This document shows positions 1 through 5,857 of a stretch of 5,970 bases of DNA, one piece after another. Made by a program: the position numbers and the translations under genes. This DNA comes from DATKWS01 sp035529435 (lineage in GTDB: Bacteria; Krumholzibacteriota; Krumholzibacteriia; Krumholzibacteriales; Krumholzibacteriaceae). Below the pieces are notes generated by a model, which was not told the origin of the DNA, ran no database searches, and worked only from the letters and a program-made list of their open reading frames with translations. Every line of letters begins with the position of its first letter. Positions within the stretch are counted from its first letter, which is position 1. The stretch is taken from contig DATKWS010000200.1 in the NCBI GenBank assembly GCA_035529435.1, positions 1-5,970 of the forward strand, written 5' to 3'.

Positions 1-410
1 GAGCCCACTGGGACGCATTGGGAGCGATCGATTTCACGACGGTCGAAGTGTGGGCAAAAGGCGGATTGGTCACCTATTATCTGCTATTCGTGATGGAGAT
101 TGCCACGCGTCGTGTTCACCTTATATCGGTGCAGCTCCCTCCACGAAGTCCGAATTTGAACGCCCACGTGGAACGTTTCCACCGCTCGCTCAAGGAAGAT
201 TGTCTCAATCGAATGATCTTTTTCGGCGAGAAGTCGCCACGAAACTCAGTTAGTACGTTCCTGGATCATTTCCACATGGAACGTAATCACCAAGGTCTCG
301 CGAATCGAGTGATCGAACCAGGGGCGGAAGTCAACCGACGTGATGGCGAAGTTCTTTGTCGCGATCGGCTCGGCGGTATGCTGCGGTACTATTATCGCAA
401 GGCTGCATGA
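1..410 (+). pseudogene. Integrase-type (DDE) transposase, 5' cut by window and internally deleted
   Basis: The reading frame is open from the left edge (A-H-W-D-A-L-G-A-I-D-F) to the TGA at 408-410, so the TTG at 18 is unlikely to be the real start. The C-terminal half reads like the catalytic core of rve/DDE transposases of the IS3/IS481 kind: PPRSPNLNAHVERFHRSLKE, then RNHQGL, ending GGMLRYYYRKAA. Numbering from the TTG, Asp5 in AIDF would be the first catalytic acid and Glu52 in HVERFH the last. No aspartate lies between them, and only 46 residues separate them. From memory, intact relatives carry roughly 50 more residues here, including the middle catalytic Asp (LLMDRD-like). The join falls near residues 34-40, around bases 117-137, and keeps the frame. 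The product should be inactive. No terminal inverted repeat or target duplication could be identified. The family is fairly sure; the exact IS group is not. Confidence 0.8.
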
Positions 411-647
411 GGACAGATAATTGGGCGTATTTTCTGCAAGTGGTACGCACAGACCGCATGAGCGACTCGCATATCACCTGGCCAACAATCGTATGGACGT
501 GTACGATTCCACAACGTTATCGTCCGAGATTCGGCCAACATGTTCGATGTAACATTTGATCGTCAAAGAGTATGGCTGTTGGTGGAGTTTCTTCATCTTG
601 CGGGCCTTGCTTAAGTGCGGAAAAACAGTTGACATGATGATCGTCAT
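411..647. other. AT-richer non-coding stretch between transposase remnant and ATPase gene
   Basis: No convincing gene was found on either strand, and its base composition is clearly poorer in GC than the minus-strand genes to the right. It probably includes the distal end of the decayed insertion element and the upstream region of the ATPase gene. Small symmetric elements are visible: ATGTT/AACAT at 540-544 and 551-555, and TTTGA/TCAAA around a TCG centre at 555-567. A TTGACA hexamer at 629-634 matches the sigma-70 -35 consensus, but no good -10 box follows at 16-18 bp, so no promoter is called. Confidence 0.5.
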
Positions 648-667
648 ATGGCATGCTATATGACGAT
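640..667. promoter_or_regulatory. 28-bp near-perfect palindrome over the ATPase start codon (possible operator)
   Basis: The arms ATCGTCATAT (640-649) and ATATGACGAT (658-667) are exact reverse complements. The centre GCATGC (651-656) is itself palindromic. Only the 650/657 pair (G/T) breaks the symmetry, so 13 of 14 pairs match. It contains the ATG at 648 and the in-frame ATG at 660, and overlaps the ATG at 666. A further TCGTCA at 672-677 forms a second inverted pair with TGACGA at 661-666. Such symmetry at a start codon suits an autoregulatory operator or an RNA hairpin that hides the initiation site. The function is inferred. Confidence 0.5.
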
Positions 668-1838
668 GAAGTCGTCAAATCATACAATAACCCCGGAAGC
701 ACCCTATATTCAAAGGGTTTTGGATCTGCCGGCACTTCTGAAAAAGAAGTCGTATTTCCTGTTCGGACCTCGCCAGACGGGTAAGACCTTCCTGATTCGC
801 CATACGATGGAGGATGTACGCGTTTACGACCTTTTGGATTCCACGGTCTACCTGTCACTCAGCCAGAATCCCGGGCGCCTGGCGCAGGAACTTACCCCAC
901 AGGATCGCGTCGTGGTCATCGATGAGATCCAGCGGCTGCCGGTTCTTCTCAACGAGGTGCATCGGCTCATTGAAGAGCACCGCGTTCTATTCCTTCTGAC
1001 CGGTTCGAGCGCCCGCAAGCTCCGCCGGGGAGGAGTCAATCTCCTGGGCGGGCGTGCACGAACGCAGTATCTGCACCCTCTTACCTATAGGGAGCTCGGG
1101 AACGGGTTCGATATGGCCCGCGCCGTGGAGCGGGGCCTGCTGCCGTCGATCTATTTCTCTGATGATCCGCGTGCCGATCTGGAGGCATATGTGGGCTCAT
1201 ACCTCCAGCAGGAAATCGTTGCAGAGGGTGCGACACGCAACGTGCCGGCATTCAGCCGTTTTCTCAAGGTGGCCGCACTGTGCAATAGCAGAATAGTGAA
1301 TTTCACAAATGTCGCAGGCGATGCGCAGGTGCCCAGGACAACGGTGTATGAATATTTCGAGATTCTGAAAGATACCCTGGTGATTCATGAAGTCCCCTCA
1401 TGGAGGAAGTCGAAAAAACGGAAACCACTTGCTTCTTCCAAGTACTACTTTTTCGATGTAGGAGTAGTCGCGGCGCTCCAGGGGAGGGAATTCCGGATCG
1501 GGACGCCGGAATTCGGGGAGGCCTTCGAAACAGTTATATTTCAAGAGCTCATCGCCTACCGTGATTACGTTTCCGGAGACAGTGTGGAGTATTGGCGGAC
1601 TAAGTCAGGATTCGAGGTCGATTTTATACTCGGTGATCACACGGCTATAGAAGTCAAAGCCAGCAAAAATATTTCGAATCAGGATCTCAAATCGCTTCGT
1701 GCGCTCTCAGAGGAAAACAATCTGAAACGGTATCTCTGTGTAAGCCAAGAAGAACGTCCACGCAAAATAGAAAAGGTATCAGTAGTTCCATTCAAACAGT
1801 TCCTTGCCTCGCTGTGGAGCGGGGAATACAAAGATTGA
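648..1838 (+). CDS. AAA_14/DUF4143-type ATP-binding protein
   Basis: A complete 396-residue protein of the usual length for this widespread, poorly understood ATPase family. The N-terminal AAA domain has Walker A GPRQTGKT (residues 40-47), Walker B VVVIDE (88-93), the sensor-like LLTGSSARKL (116-125), and GGRA (134-137) before HPLTYREL. A winged-helix-like segment follows (about 205-250, with TTVYEYFEILKDTLVI). The C-terminal DUF4143 part ends in a PD-(D/E)XK-like nuclease-fold signature: Glu300 in FQEL, Asp325 in EVDF, and Glu335-Val-Lys337 in IEVK. No clear ribosome binding site precedes ATG 648. In-frame ATGs at 660 and 666 are possible starts, since family similarity begins only near YIQRVL (20-25). 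The gene stands alone beside a broken transposase and is AT-richer than the genes to the right, which suggests acquisition. Family members are often described as mobile or multi-copy ATPases of unknown role; a DNA-linked activity is only inferred from the folds. Confidence 0.9.
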   Translation: MACYMTMKSSNHTITPEAPYIQRVLDLPALLKKKSYFLFGPRQTGKTFLIRHTMEDVRVYDLLDSTVYLSLSQNPGRLAQELTPQDRVVVIDEIQRLPVLLNEVHRLIEEHRVLFLLTGSSARKLRRGGVNLLGGRARTQYLHPLTYRELGNGFDMARAVERGLLPSIYFSDDPRADLEAYVGSYLQQEIVAEGATRNVPAFSRFLKVAALCNSRIVNFTNVAGDAQVPRTTVYEYFEILKDTLVIHEVPSWRKSKKRKPLASSKYYFFDVGVVAALQGREFRIGTPEFGEAFETVIFQELIAYRDYVSGDSVEYWRTKSGFEVDFILGDHTAIEVKASKNISNQDLKSLRALSEENNLKRYLCVSQEERPRKIEKVSVVPFKQFLASLWSGEYKD

Positions 1839-1908
1839 TCCCTTTCTCGAAGCGACTCCCTTACAAACAGGGCGTCCCAGCTCCGAAATCCATCTACTCC
1901 ACCAGGCA

Positions 1909-3948
1909 TCACTCCAGCCCGGCTGCCCTCCGGTAGTGGAAGCGGTCACCGCGGCTCTTTGCCGCCGCCACGGCGGTTTTCAATCCCTTTTCGGCCGTCT
2001 CGTCGGCGTAATCCCGGTAGGTGATTGTATTGTCCCCGCTGTGCATCGGCACGAAGACGGCGGGGCCGAGTTTTTCCAGGGCGTAGAATACCCCCATCTT
2101 CACCGCCACCTGGTCCCCGAAGCCACATCCCGACACCGGCAGGAAGGCGATGTCGATCGTCCCGAAATCATTCGCGAGATAATCGATCTCAGCGCAGTAG
2201 GGGCCGGAGAAATCGCGCTGCCTGTTTGCATGGTCTCCCGCGTGGAAGATCCGCACTCCGTCGGTCTCGACGAGGAACCCGACGCCGGAGTCGTTCGATT
2301 CGATCGTTGCGATCTTCAGATCGCCCACCGTGACCATGCGGCGGGGTCCGGCGAAGACGTAGTTCTCGACATCCTCGGGCTCGAATCCGAAGACATAGCG
2401 AATGCCGGGGACGGATTCCTTCCACTCCATGATTTGAGGAAAGTAATGATCGCCGTGTGCGTGGCTGACGAAGACGGTCACGTTCCGCCCGGCCATCTCG
2501 TCCGGCGTGAGGACACCGTTCGCGATACCCGGCTCGTCCGGTTTGCGGCCGCTCTCCCAGCAGTCGAAAACGAGGAGATTGTTTTTCGTCTTCACGGCCC
2601 AGCCGCTGTGGCCGAGGTGCCAGACGTAGGCCTCGCCGTCCTTGATCTGCATGCCGAGCTGTTTCGAGGGAGCGTAGTTTTCCTCGCATGTGCCGGCTTT
2701 CCCCTCGTGGTTCTTCAGGCAGTCCGCGCAGCCCGCGTTTCCGTGTTTCGATGCGTAGTAGAGGGGCGTTTTTCCATCGGCGTCCTTCGCGTTGACGTCG
2801 GCCCCGGCGGCGATCAGATCTTCCGCGATATCGGCGTAACCTCGTATGGCGGCGCAGTGAAGCGCCGTCCACCCGTAGCTCCTGTCGGCGGCGGAGAGAT
2901 CGGAACCCCGTGCCGCGAGGATTCGAGCAGCCTCGGAGTGGCCCTTCGATACGGCCGCCATCAGCGGGGTCGCTCCGTCATCTCTGGTCACCGATGGATC
3001 CGCACCCCTGTCGAGCAGCATCGTGATGATCTCCGGGTCTCCGGAGTGGGCCGCGGCGTTGAGGGGCGTCCATCCGAACTCGGTCCTGACGTTGACATCG
3101 GCGCCGTGATCGACGAGGGTCCGCACCAGGCTCGTCCTGCCCTCCAGGGCCGCGGATATGATCGGTCCTCCGGTCTTGTTGCCGATCCCGTCGGCGCGTG
3201 CGCCCTTCTCGAGCAGGAGCGCCAGGGTTTCTTCGCAGTTCCGGATACAGGCGATCTCGAGCGGCAACTGAACGTTCTCGCCCGTCGGGTTCGGGTCGGC
3301 CCCGTTGTCGAGGAGAAACCGGGCAGCGTCGGTATGGCACCGGTATGTCGCCCCGGCCAGGGGGGTGTTTCCGTACCTGTCCGGCCCGACATTGACGTCG
3401 GCGCCCCCCGCAATCAGGGAGCTGAGCAGATCGACGTTGCCCGAATAGGAAGCGGCGTGGATCATCGCGCCGCCGCTTGTGTCCCTGGCGTTTATATCGG
3501 CCCCCTTCGAGAGGAGGAAATCGATCATCTCCCGCTGTCCCCGGTTACCGGCGAACAGAAGCGGGGTCATGCCGTTATCGTCCCTGATATCGACGTCGAT
3601 GTTCCGGTCGAGAAAGAGTTGCGTGACAGCGGTATTTCCACCGATCGCGGCCACGTGGAGGGGCGTGCTGTTCTCGTTGTCGCCCGCGAGCGGATCGGCT
3701 CCTTCCCCGAGGAGATACCGGGCCAGATCGAGATGTCCCTTTATGCATGCGATGTGAAGCGGCGTCGAGCCGTCACCGTCGCGCGATTCGAGGAGCGCTG
3801 CGTCCTTCTCGAGGAGATCCCTGACGGCGGCCAGATCTCCGCTGTCCGCCGCCTTGTGGATCTCTCCGGCCGCCGCCGAACCGGCGGCTACGGGAATGGC
3901 CACGAAACAGGCGATTGCGATGATGAGGGAGACTTTGCGCGGGAGCAT
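1909..3948 (-). CDS. Exported ankyrin-repeat protein with C-terminal metallo-beta-lactamase-fold domain
   Basis: A 679-residue protein. Residues 1-27 form a signal peptide: Arg4-Lys5, a hydrophobic core from Val6, and an Ala-Ala-Ala cleavage site near 25-27. Residues about 29-425 hold some twelve ankyrin repeats (for example DGSTPLHIACIKGHLDLARYLL and YGWTALHCAAIRGYADIAEDL); the fifth to eighth are the most degenerate. Residues about 441-672 are a metallo-beta-lactamase-fold domain opening VWHLGHSGWAV. It has HAHGDH (His496, His498, Asp500, His501), HAGD (Asp572) and MHSGD (His636), so most metal ligands are present. No histidine occurs between 501 and 569, where the canonical third-motif His is expected; SNDSG (551-555) sits there instead. 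A hydrolase acting outside the cytoplasm, with the ankyrin part binding a protein partner, is inferred; the substrate is unknown. GGAGGT lies 5 bases upstream of the ATG, fixing the start. It converges with the ATPase gene across 70 bp in which no convincing terminator is visible. Confidence 0.92.
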   Translation of the reverse strand: MLPRKVSLIIAIACFVAIPVAAGSAAAGEIHKAADSGDLAAVRDLLEKDAALLESRDGDGSTPLHIACIKGHLDLARYLLGEGADPLAGDNENSTPLHVAAIGGNTAVTQLFLDRNIDVDIRDDNGMTPLLFAGNRGQREMIDFLLSKGADINARDTSGGAMIHAASYSGNVDLLSSLIAGGADVNVGPDRYGNTPLAGATYRCHTDAARFLLDNGADPNPTGENVQLPLEIACIRNCEETLALLLEKGARADGIGNKTGGPIISAALEGRTSLVRTLVDHGADVNVRTEFGWTPLNAAAHSGDPEIITMLLDRGADPSVTRDDGATPLMAAVSKGHSEAARILAARGSDLSAADRSYGWTALHCAAIRGYADIAEDLIAAGADVNAKDADGKTPLYYASKHGNAGCADCLKNHEGKAGTCEENYAPSKQLGMQIKDGEAYVWHLGHSGWAVKTKNNLLVFDCWESGRKPDEPGIANGVLTPDEMAGRNVTVFVSHAHGDHYFPQIMEWKESVPGIRYVFGFEPEDVENYVFAGPRRMVTVGDLKIATIESNDSGVGFLVETDGVRIFHAGDHANRQRDFSGPYCAEIDYLANDFGTIDIAFLPVSGCGFGDQVAVKMGVFYALEKLGPAVFVPMHSGDNTITYRDYADETAEKGLKTAVAAAKSRGDRFHYRRAAGLE

Positions 3949-3953
3949 ACTGC

Positions 3954-3959
3954 ACCTCC
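3954..3959 (-). promoter_or_regulatory. Ribosome binding site of the ankyrin-MBL gene
   Basis: Read on the minus strand this is GGAGGT, five bases before the ATG at 3948-3946, at normal Shine-Dalgarno spacing. It supports this start. A GGAACAGGG at 3960-3968 (plus-strand sense) directly beside it is complementary to CCCTGTTCC at 4035-4043. This could pair and affect access to the site only if the leader transcript starts upstream of 4043. Confidence 0.8.
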
Positions 3960-4014
3960 GGAACAGGGTTGAAACTCACGGCTGGCGGGAAAGGCCCGGC
4001 GAATACTTTAGATT

Positions 4015-4020
4015 AATATA
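4015..4020 (-). promoter_or_regulatory. Candidate -10 element for the ankyrin-MBL gene
   Basis: The minus strand reads TATATT here, in a short AT-rich island (about 4001-4020) within otherwise GC-rich DNA, 67 bases upstream of the start codon. The position 17 bp upstream reads GGAACA, which matches the -35 consensus only in its last three bases. The call rests mainly on AT-richness and position. Activator-dependent use, for instance through the palindrome at 4051-4068, would be compatible but is not shown. Confidence 0.3.
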
Positions 4021-4025
4021 CGTTC

Positions 4026-4038
4026 CCGGGGCGGCCCT
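4026..4038. repeat. 13-bp direct repeat, copy 1
   Basis: CCGGGGCGGCCCT is repeated exactly at 4074-4086. The two copies start 48 bp apart and bracket the AT-rich palindrome at 4051-4068. The arrangement suggests either a compound regulatory site or a small duplication; nothing in the sequence decides between them. Confidence 0.65.
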
Positions 4039-4050
4039 GTTCCAGTAAAA

Positions 4051-4068
4051 ATGTTAAAATTTTAACAT
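4051..4068. promoter_or_regulatory. 18-bp perfect AT-rich palindrome (possible operator)
   Basis: ATGTTAAAATTTTAACAT is its own reverse complement over all 18 bases and lies in a strongly GC-rich surrounding. It sits 103 bp upstream of the ankyrin-MBL start and about 30 bp upstream of the candidate -10, a suitable place for a dimeric regulator. Alternatively, on the minus strand it could form an A-U hairpin ending in five U residues and help terminate the upstream repeat-protein transcript. An all-AU stem makes a poor intrinsic terminator, so an operator is favoured. Confidence 0.5.
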
Positions 4069-4073
4069 GCCGG

Positions 4074-4086
4074 CCGGGGCGGCCCT
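4074..4086. repeat. 13-bp direct repeat, copy 2
   Basis: An exact copy of 4026-4038. This copy also shares bases with a GC hairpin: GCCGGGG at 4073-4079 can pair with CCCCGGC at 4095-4101 (7 bp, 15-base loop). On the minus strand that hairpin lies about 50 bases after the stop of the repeat protein, but no U-tract follows it directly, so it is not called a terminator. Confidence 0.65.
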
Positions 4087-4150
4087 CGGCGGACCCCCGG
4101 CATCGCGGTCGTGATGAATGAAAAGGGCGGGAGGATGAAAAACGTATTAT

Positions 4151-5602
4151 CTACTCGAAATGGGCGTTCACGACGGGGAGCACCCTGAGGCCCGGGCGGT
4201 TGTTCCGTGCTATATTGATCAGCCCGAGTTGTATACCGTGCAACTCCTCGGCGTAATTGACGATGCCCACCACGAGACCCGTCTGCGTTTCGTCATAGAT
4301 ATTGACCAGGGCGTGCGAGAATCCCCGTAACCGATGCGCTTTGACCAGCACCGCCGACGAGGCGGCGCCGACGATCTCTCCCGCGCTGATGCGGATGCCC
4401 CCCAGGGCGTATCCCTTCAGCTCACGGGAGATATCGATATCGATGCCGTGCAGGGTGAGCCAGCGGGCGCTCTCCGCCTGGATCCCGTGGAAATGAAGAC
4501 CCTCCTCGCCGAAGGAACTGGAACCGAGCGTGCCGATAATGCCCGCCGAGACGCCTCGCAGCTCCGACTCCGTGATGATGGCCCCTCCACTCAGGGTGAT
4601 GCCGTGTATGCCGTCGATGCCGATTGTTCCGAGGCCGCTCGCGGTGAGGCCCTCGATCTTCCCGTCGGCCACCATGGCGAGGCCACTCGCCGCGATGCCG
4701 GTAAACCGCCCATTGGCCACCGTCGCGAGACCGCTTGCGACGATGCCGCGCATGTCGCCGTCGCAGATGGTGGCGAGCCCGCTCGCGACGCCGCCGCTCA
4801 TGTTCCCGTCGCAGATGGTGGCGAGCCCGCTCGCGCCGATACAATTCATGCCTCCGCCCGCGATATTCGCCAGGGAGCCGATCATGATCCCGTTCGCCTT
4901 CCCGTCGCATATGGTGGCGAGTCCGCCCACGAGGATGCCGTTCAGGTCGCCATCGACGATCGACGCAAGTCCGCCCAGGGCGATTCCGGAAACGTTTCCA
5001 TCGGCCACATTGGCGAGACCGCCGAGCGTGATTCCCGATACATCCCCCTCGGTCACGTTTGCCAGGCCGCCGAGCGATATGCCGGAAAGCCCCCCGGCGC
5101 CGACATTCGCCAATCCCCCGATCGTTATGCCGCGGATAGTGCCTTCCGCCACGACGGCGAGCCCCGCGACATTGATGCCGCTCAGCGAACCGCCGGATAC
5201 GACCGCCGCGCCACCGAGCGAAATACCCGATATGGACGATTCGGCCTGCACCGCCGCGAGTCCGATGGAAATGGCCCCGAGAATATCGGCCGAGGGTCCG
5301 TACAGGCCCACGGCGATGCCGTGCACGACGGCGTCGGGATTCTCATCCGGTTTCCACAGCGTGACATTGACGCCGATCACGTTCTCGACACCGCTGTCCA
5401 CCGCATTGATGCGCAGGCCCCTGAAGCGCTTCGAGTTTCCGAGGCTGATCCCGTATCCGCCGACGGCGAGATCGAGGCTCCTGCCCGAACCGGCGGAACG
5501 ATCCCTCGGGGCGGGAGGTGCCGCCGATCCACTCCCGGCAGCAGCCAGAATCAATAACGGTACGATTAACGTGACGGCGACACGGCGGAATATCAGGAAC
5601 AT
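4151..5602 (-). CDS. Exported glycine-rich 16-residue tandem-repeat protein (predicted beta-solenoid)
   Basis: A 483-residue protein. Residues 1-28 are a signal peptide: Arg6-Arg7, a hydrophobic stretch VAVTLIVPLLILAAAG, and cleavage near Ser-Ala-Ala 26-28. After a linker and lead-in segment, residues 125-364 are fifteen consecutive 16-residue units without insertion or deletion, typified by SGITLGGLANVADGNV. Position 2 is nearly always Gly, position 3 usually Ile or Val, position 8 usually Leu, and position 14 often Gly. Looser related repeats continue to the end (GLVVGIVNYAEELHGIQLGLINIA), finishing in LPVVNAHF. The short regular period with small and aliphatic residues in fixed places suggests a beta-solenoid. 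The C-terminal blocks resemble the surface-repeat proteins described in Leptospira (LA_2272-like); this is from memory and unverified. There is no enzymatic motif. A surface or envelope structural role is inferred. GGGAGGG just upstream of the ATG supports the start. Confidence 0.88.
   Translation of the reverse strand: MFLIFRRVAVTLIVPLLILAAAGSGSAAPPAPRDRSAGSGRSLDLAVGGYGISLGNSKRFRGLRINAVDSGVENVIGVNVTLWKPDENPDAVVHGIAVGLYGPSADILGAISIGLAAVQAESSISGISLGGAAVVSGGSLSGINVAGLAVVAEGTIRGITIGGLANVGAGGLSGISLGGLANVTEGDVSGITLGGLANVADGNVSGIALGGLASIVDGDLNGILVGGLATICDGKANGIMIGSLANIAGGGMNCIGASGLATICDGNMSGGVASGLATICDGDMRGIVASGLATVANGRFTGIAASGLAMVADGKIEGLTASGLGTIGIDGIHGITLSGGAIITESELRGVSAGIIGTLGSSSFGEEGLHFHGIQAESARWLTLHGIDIDISRELKGYALGGIRISAGEIVGAASSAVLVKAHRLRGFSHALVNIYDETQTGLVVGIVNYAEELHGIQLGLINIARNNRPGLRVLPVVNAHFE
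4511..5230 (-). repeat. Fifteen in-frame 48-bp tandem repeats coding 16-residue units
   Basis: The first unit begins at codon 125 (5230) and the fifteenth ends at codon 364 (4511); the last unit is the most divergent. Units 3-7 carry GG at positions 6-7 while units 9-13 carry ASG at positions 5-7, so the array falls into two blocks (roughly 4847-5230 and 4607-4846). At DNA level 4758-4787 and 4806-4835 are identical over 30 bases and exactly one unit apart. A near copy starts at 4902, two units further on. This points to duplication or conversion within the array. Confidence 0.88.
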
Positions 5603-5857
5603 ATGGCCCTCCCGGTAGTAATATCGATGGTCCAGGGTTCAGATTGTATGGTTTTAGTACGTGCGGCAGGCGGAATTGTTGCAGGACGCGCCCGGCCGGA
5701 CATTCATATCCAAAAGAATGGCGGATCGAGGTCAATAAACCTGTTACAAATCATTACAATTTAGGCGGCACGATGGGTGGCGCCGCGTTGTATATTGAGT
5801 ACTAATGGAAACCCCAGGTATTCGCGAGGACAGCGCTCAAATAGGGAGAGAGGAAAG
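5603..5857. other. Divergent intergenic region between the repeat-protein gene and the right-edge gene
   Basis: It must carry the start signals for both flanking genes. For the minus strand, TACAAT (5643-5648) resembles a -10 box but has no fitting -35. For the plus strand, TATATT (5791-5796) is a possible -10 without a clear -35. Two TTACAA hexamers at 5744-5749 and 5754-5759 repeat at a 10-bp step, one helical turn, and could be a regulator site. None is strong enough for a firm promoter call. Confidence 0.4.
5607..5613 (-). promoter_or_regulatory. Ribosome binding site of the tandem-repeat gene
   Basis: The minus strand reads GGGAGGG four bases before the ATG at 5602-5600. It is a good Shine-Dalgarno match and fixes the start just ahead of the signal peptide. 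Confidence 0.75.

Noticed and set aside
540..555. ATGTT/AACAT inverted repeat resembling the ends of the palindrome at 4051-4068
   Set aside because: Arms are only 5 bp, the spacing differs (6 versus 8), and the centre is unrelated; chance similarity is likely.
356..559. Plus-strand open frame after the transposase, considered as a small gene or antitoxin ahead of the ATPase
   Set aside because: It starts inside the transposase frame, has no ribosome binding site, and its composition does not suggest a real protein.
517..858. Minus-strand open frame overlapping the start of the ATPase
   Set aside because: It overlaps the conserved Walker A region of a clear plus-strand gene and its product shows no recognisable features.
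1858..1872. CCCT/AGGG hairpin between the convergent ATPase and ankyrin-MBL genes as a shared terminator
   Set aside because: A 4-bp stem without a T-tract on either side is too weak to support a terminator.
1804..3972. A 722-codon open frame on the plus strand, antisense to the ankyrin-MBL gene
   Set aside because: The minus-strand product has a signal peptide, ankyrin repeats, MBL motifs and a ribosome binding site. The plus-strand translation shows no recognisable domain, and its openness follows from GC-rich third positions of the true gene.
4073..4101. GC-rich hairpin as intrinsic terminator of the tandem-repeat gene
   Set aside because: The stem is only 7 bp with a 15-base loop, and no U-tract follows directly on the minus strand.
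4334..5618. Two long plus-strand open frames over the tandem-repeat gene (4334-5557 and 4530-5618)
   Set aside because: They mirror the 48-bp repeats of the minus-strand gene. Periodic sequence without stops in one unit stays open in all units, so length is not evidence of coding.
5764..5784. Sigma-54-like element near GGCGGCAC upstream of the right-edge gene
   Set aside because: The GG to GC spacing does not fit the required ten bases and the TTGC half is absent.
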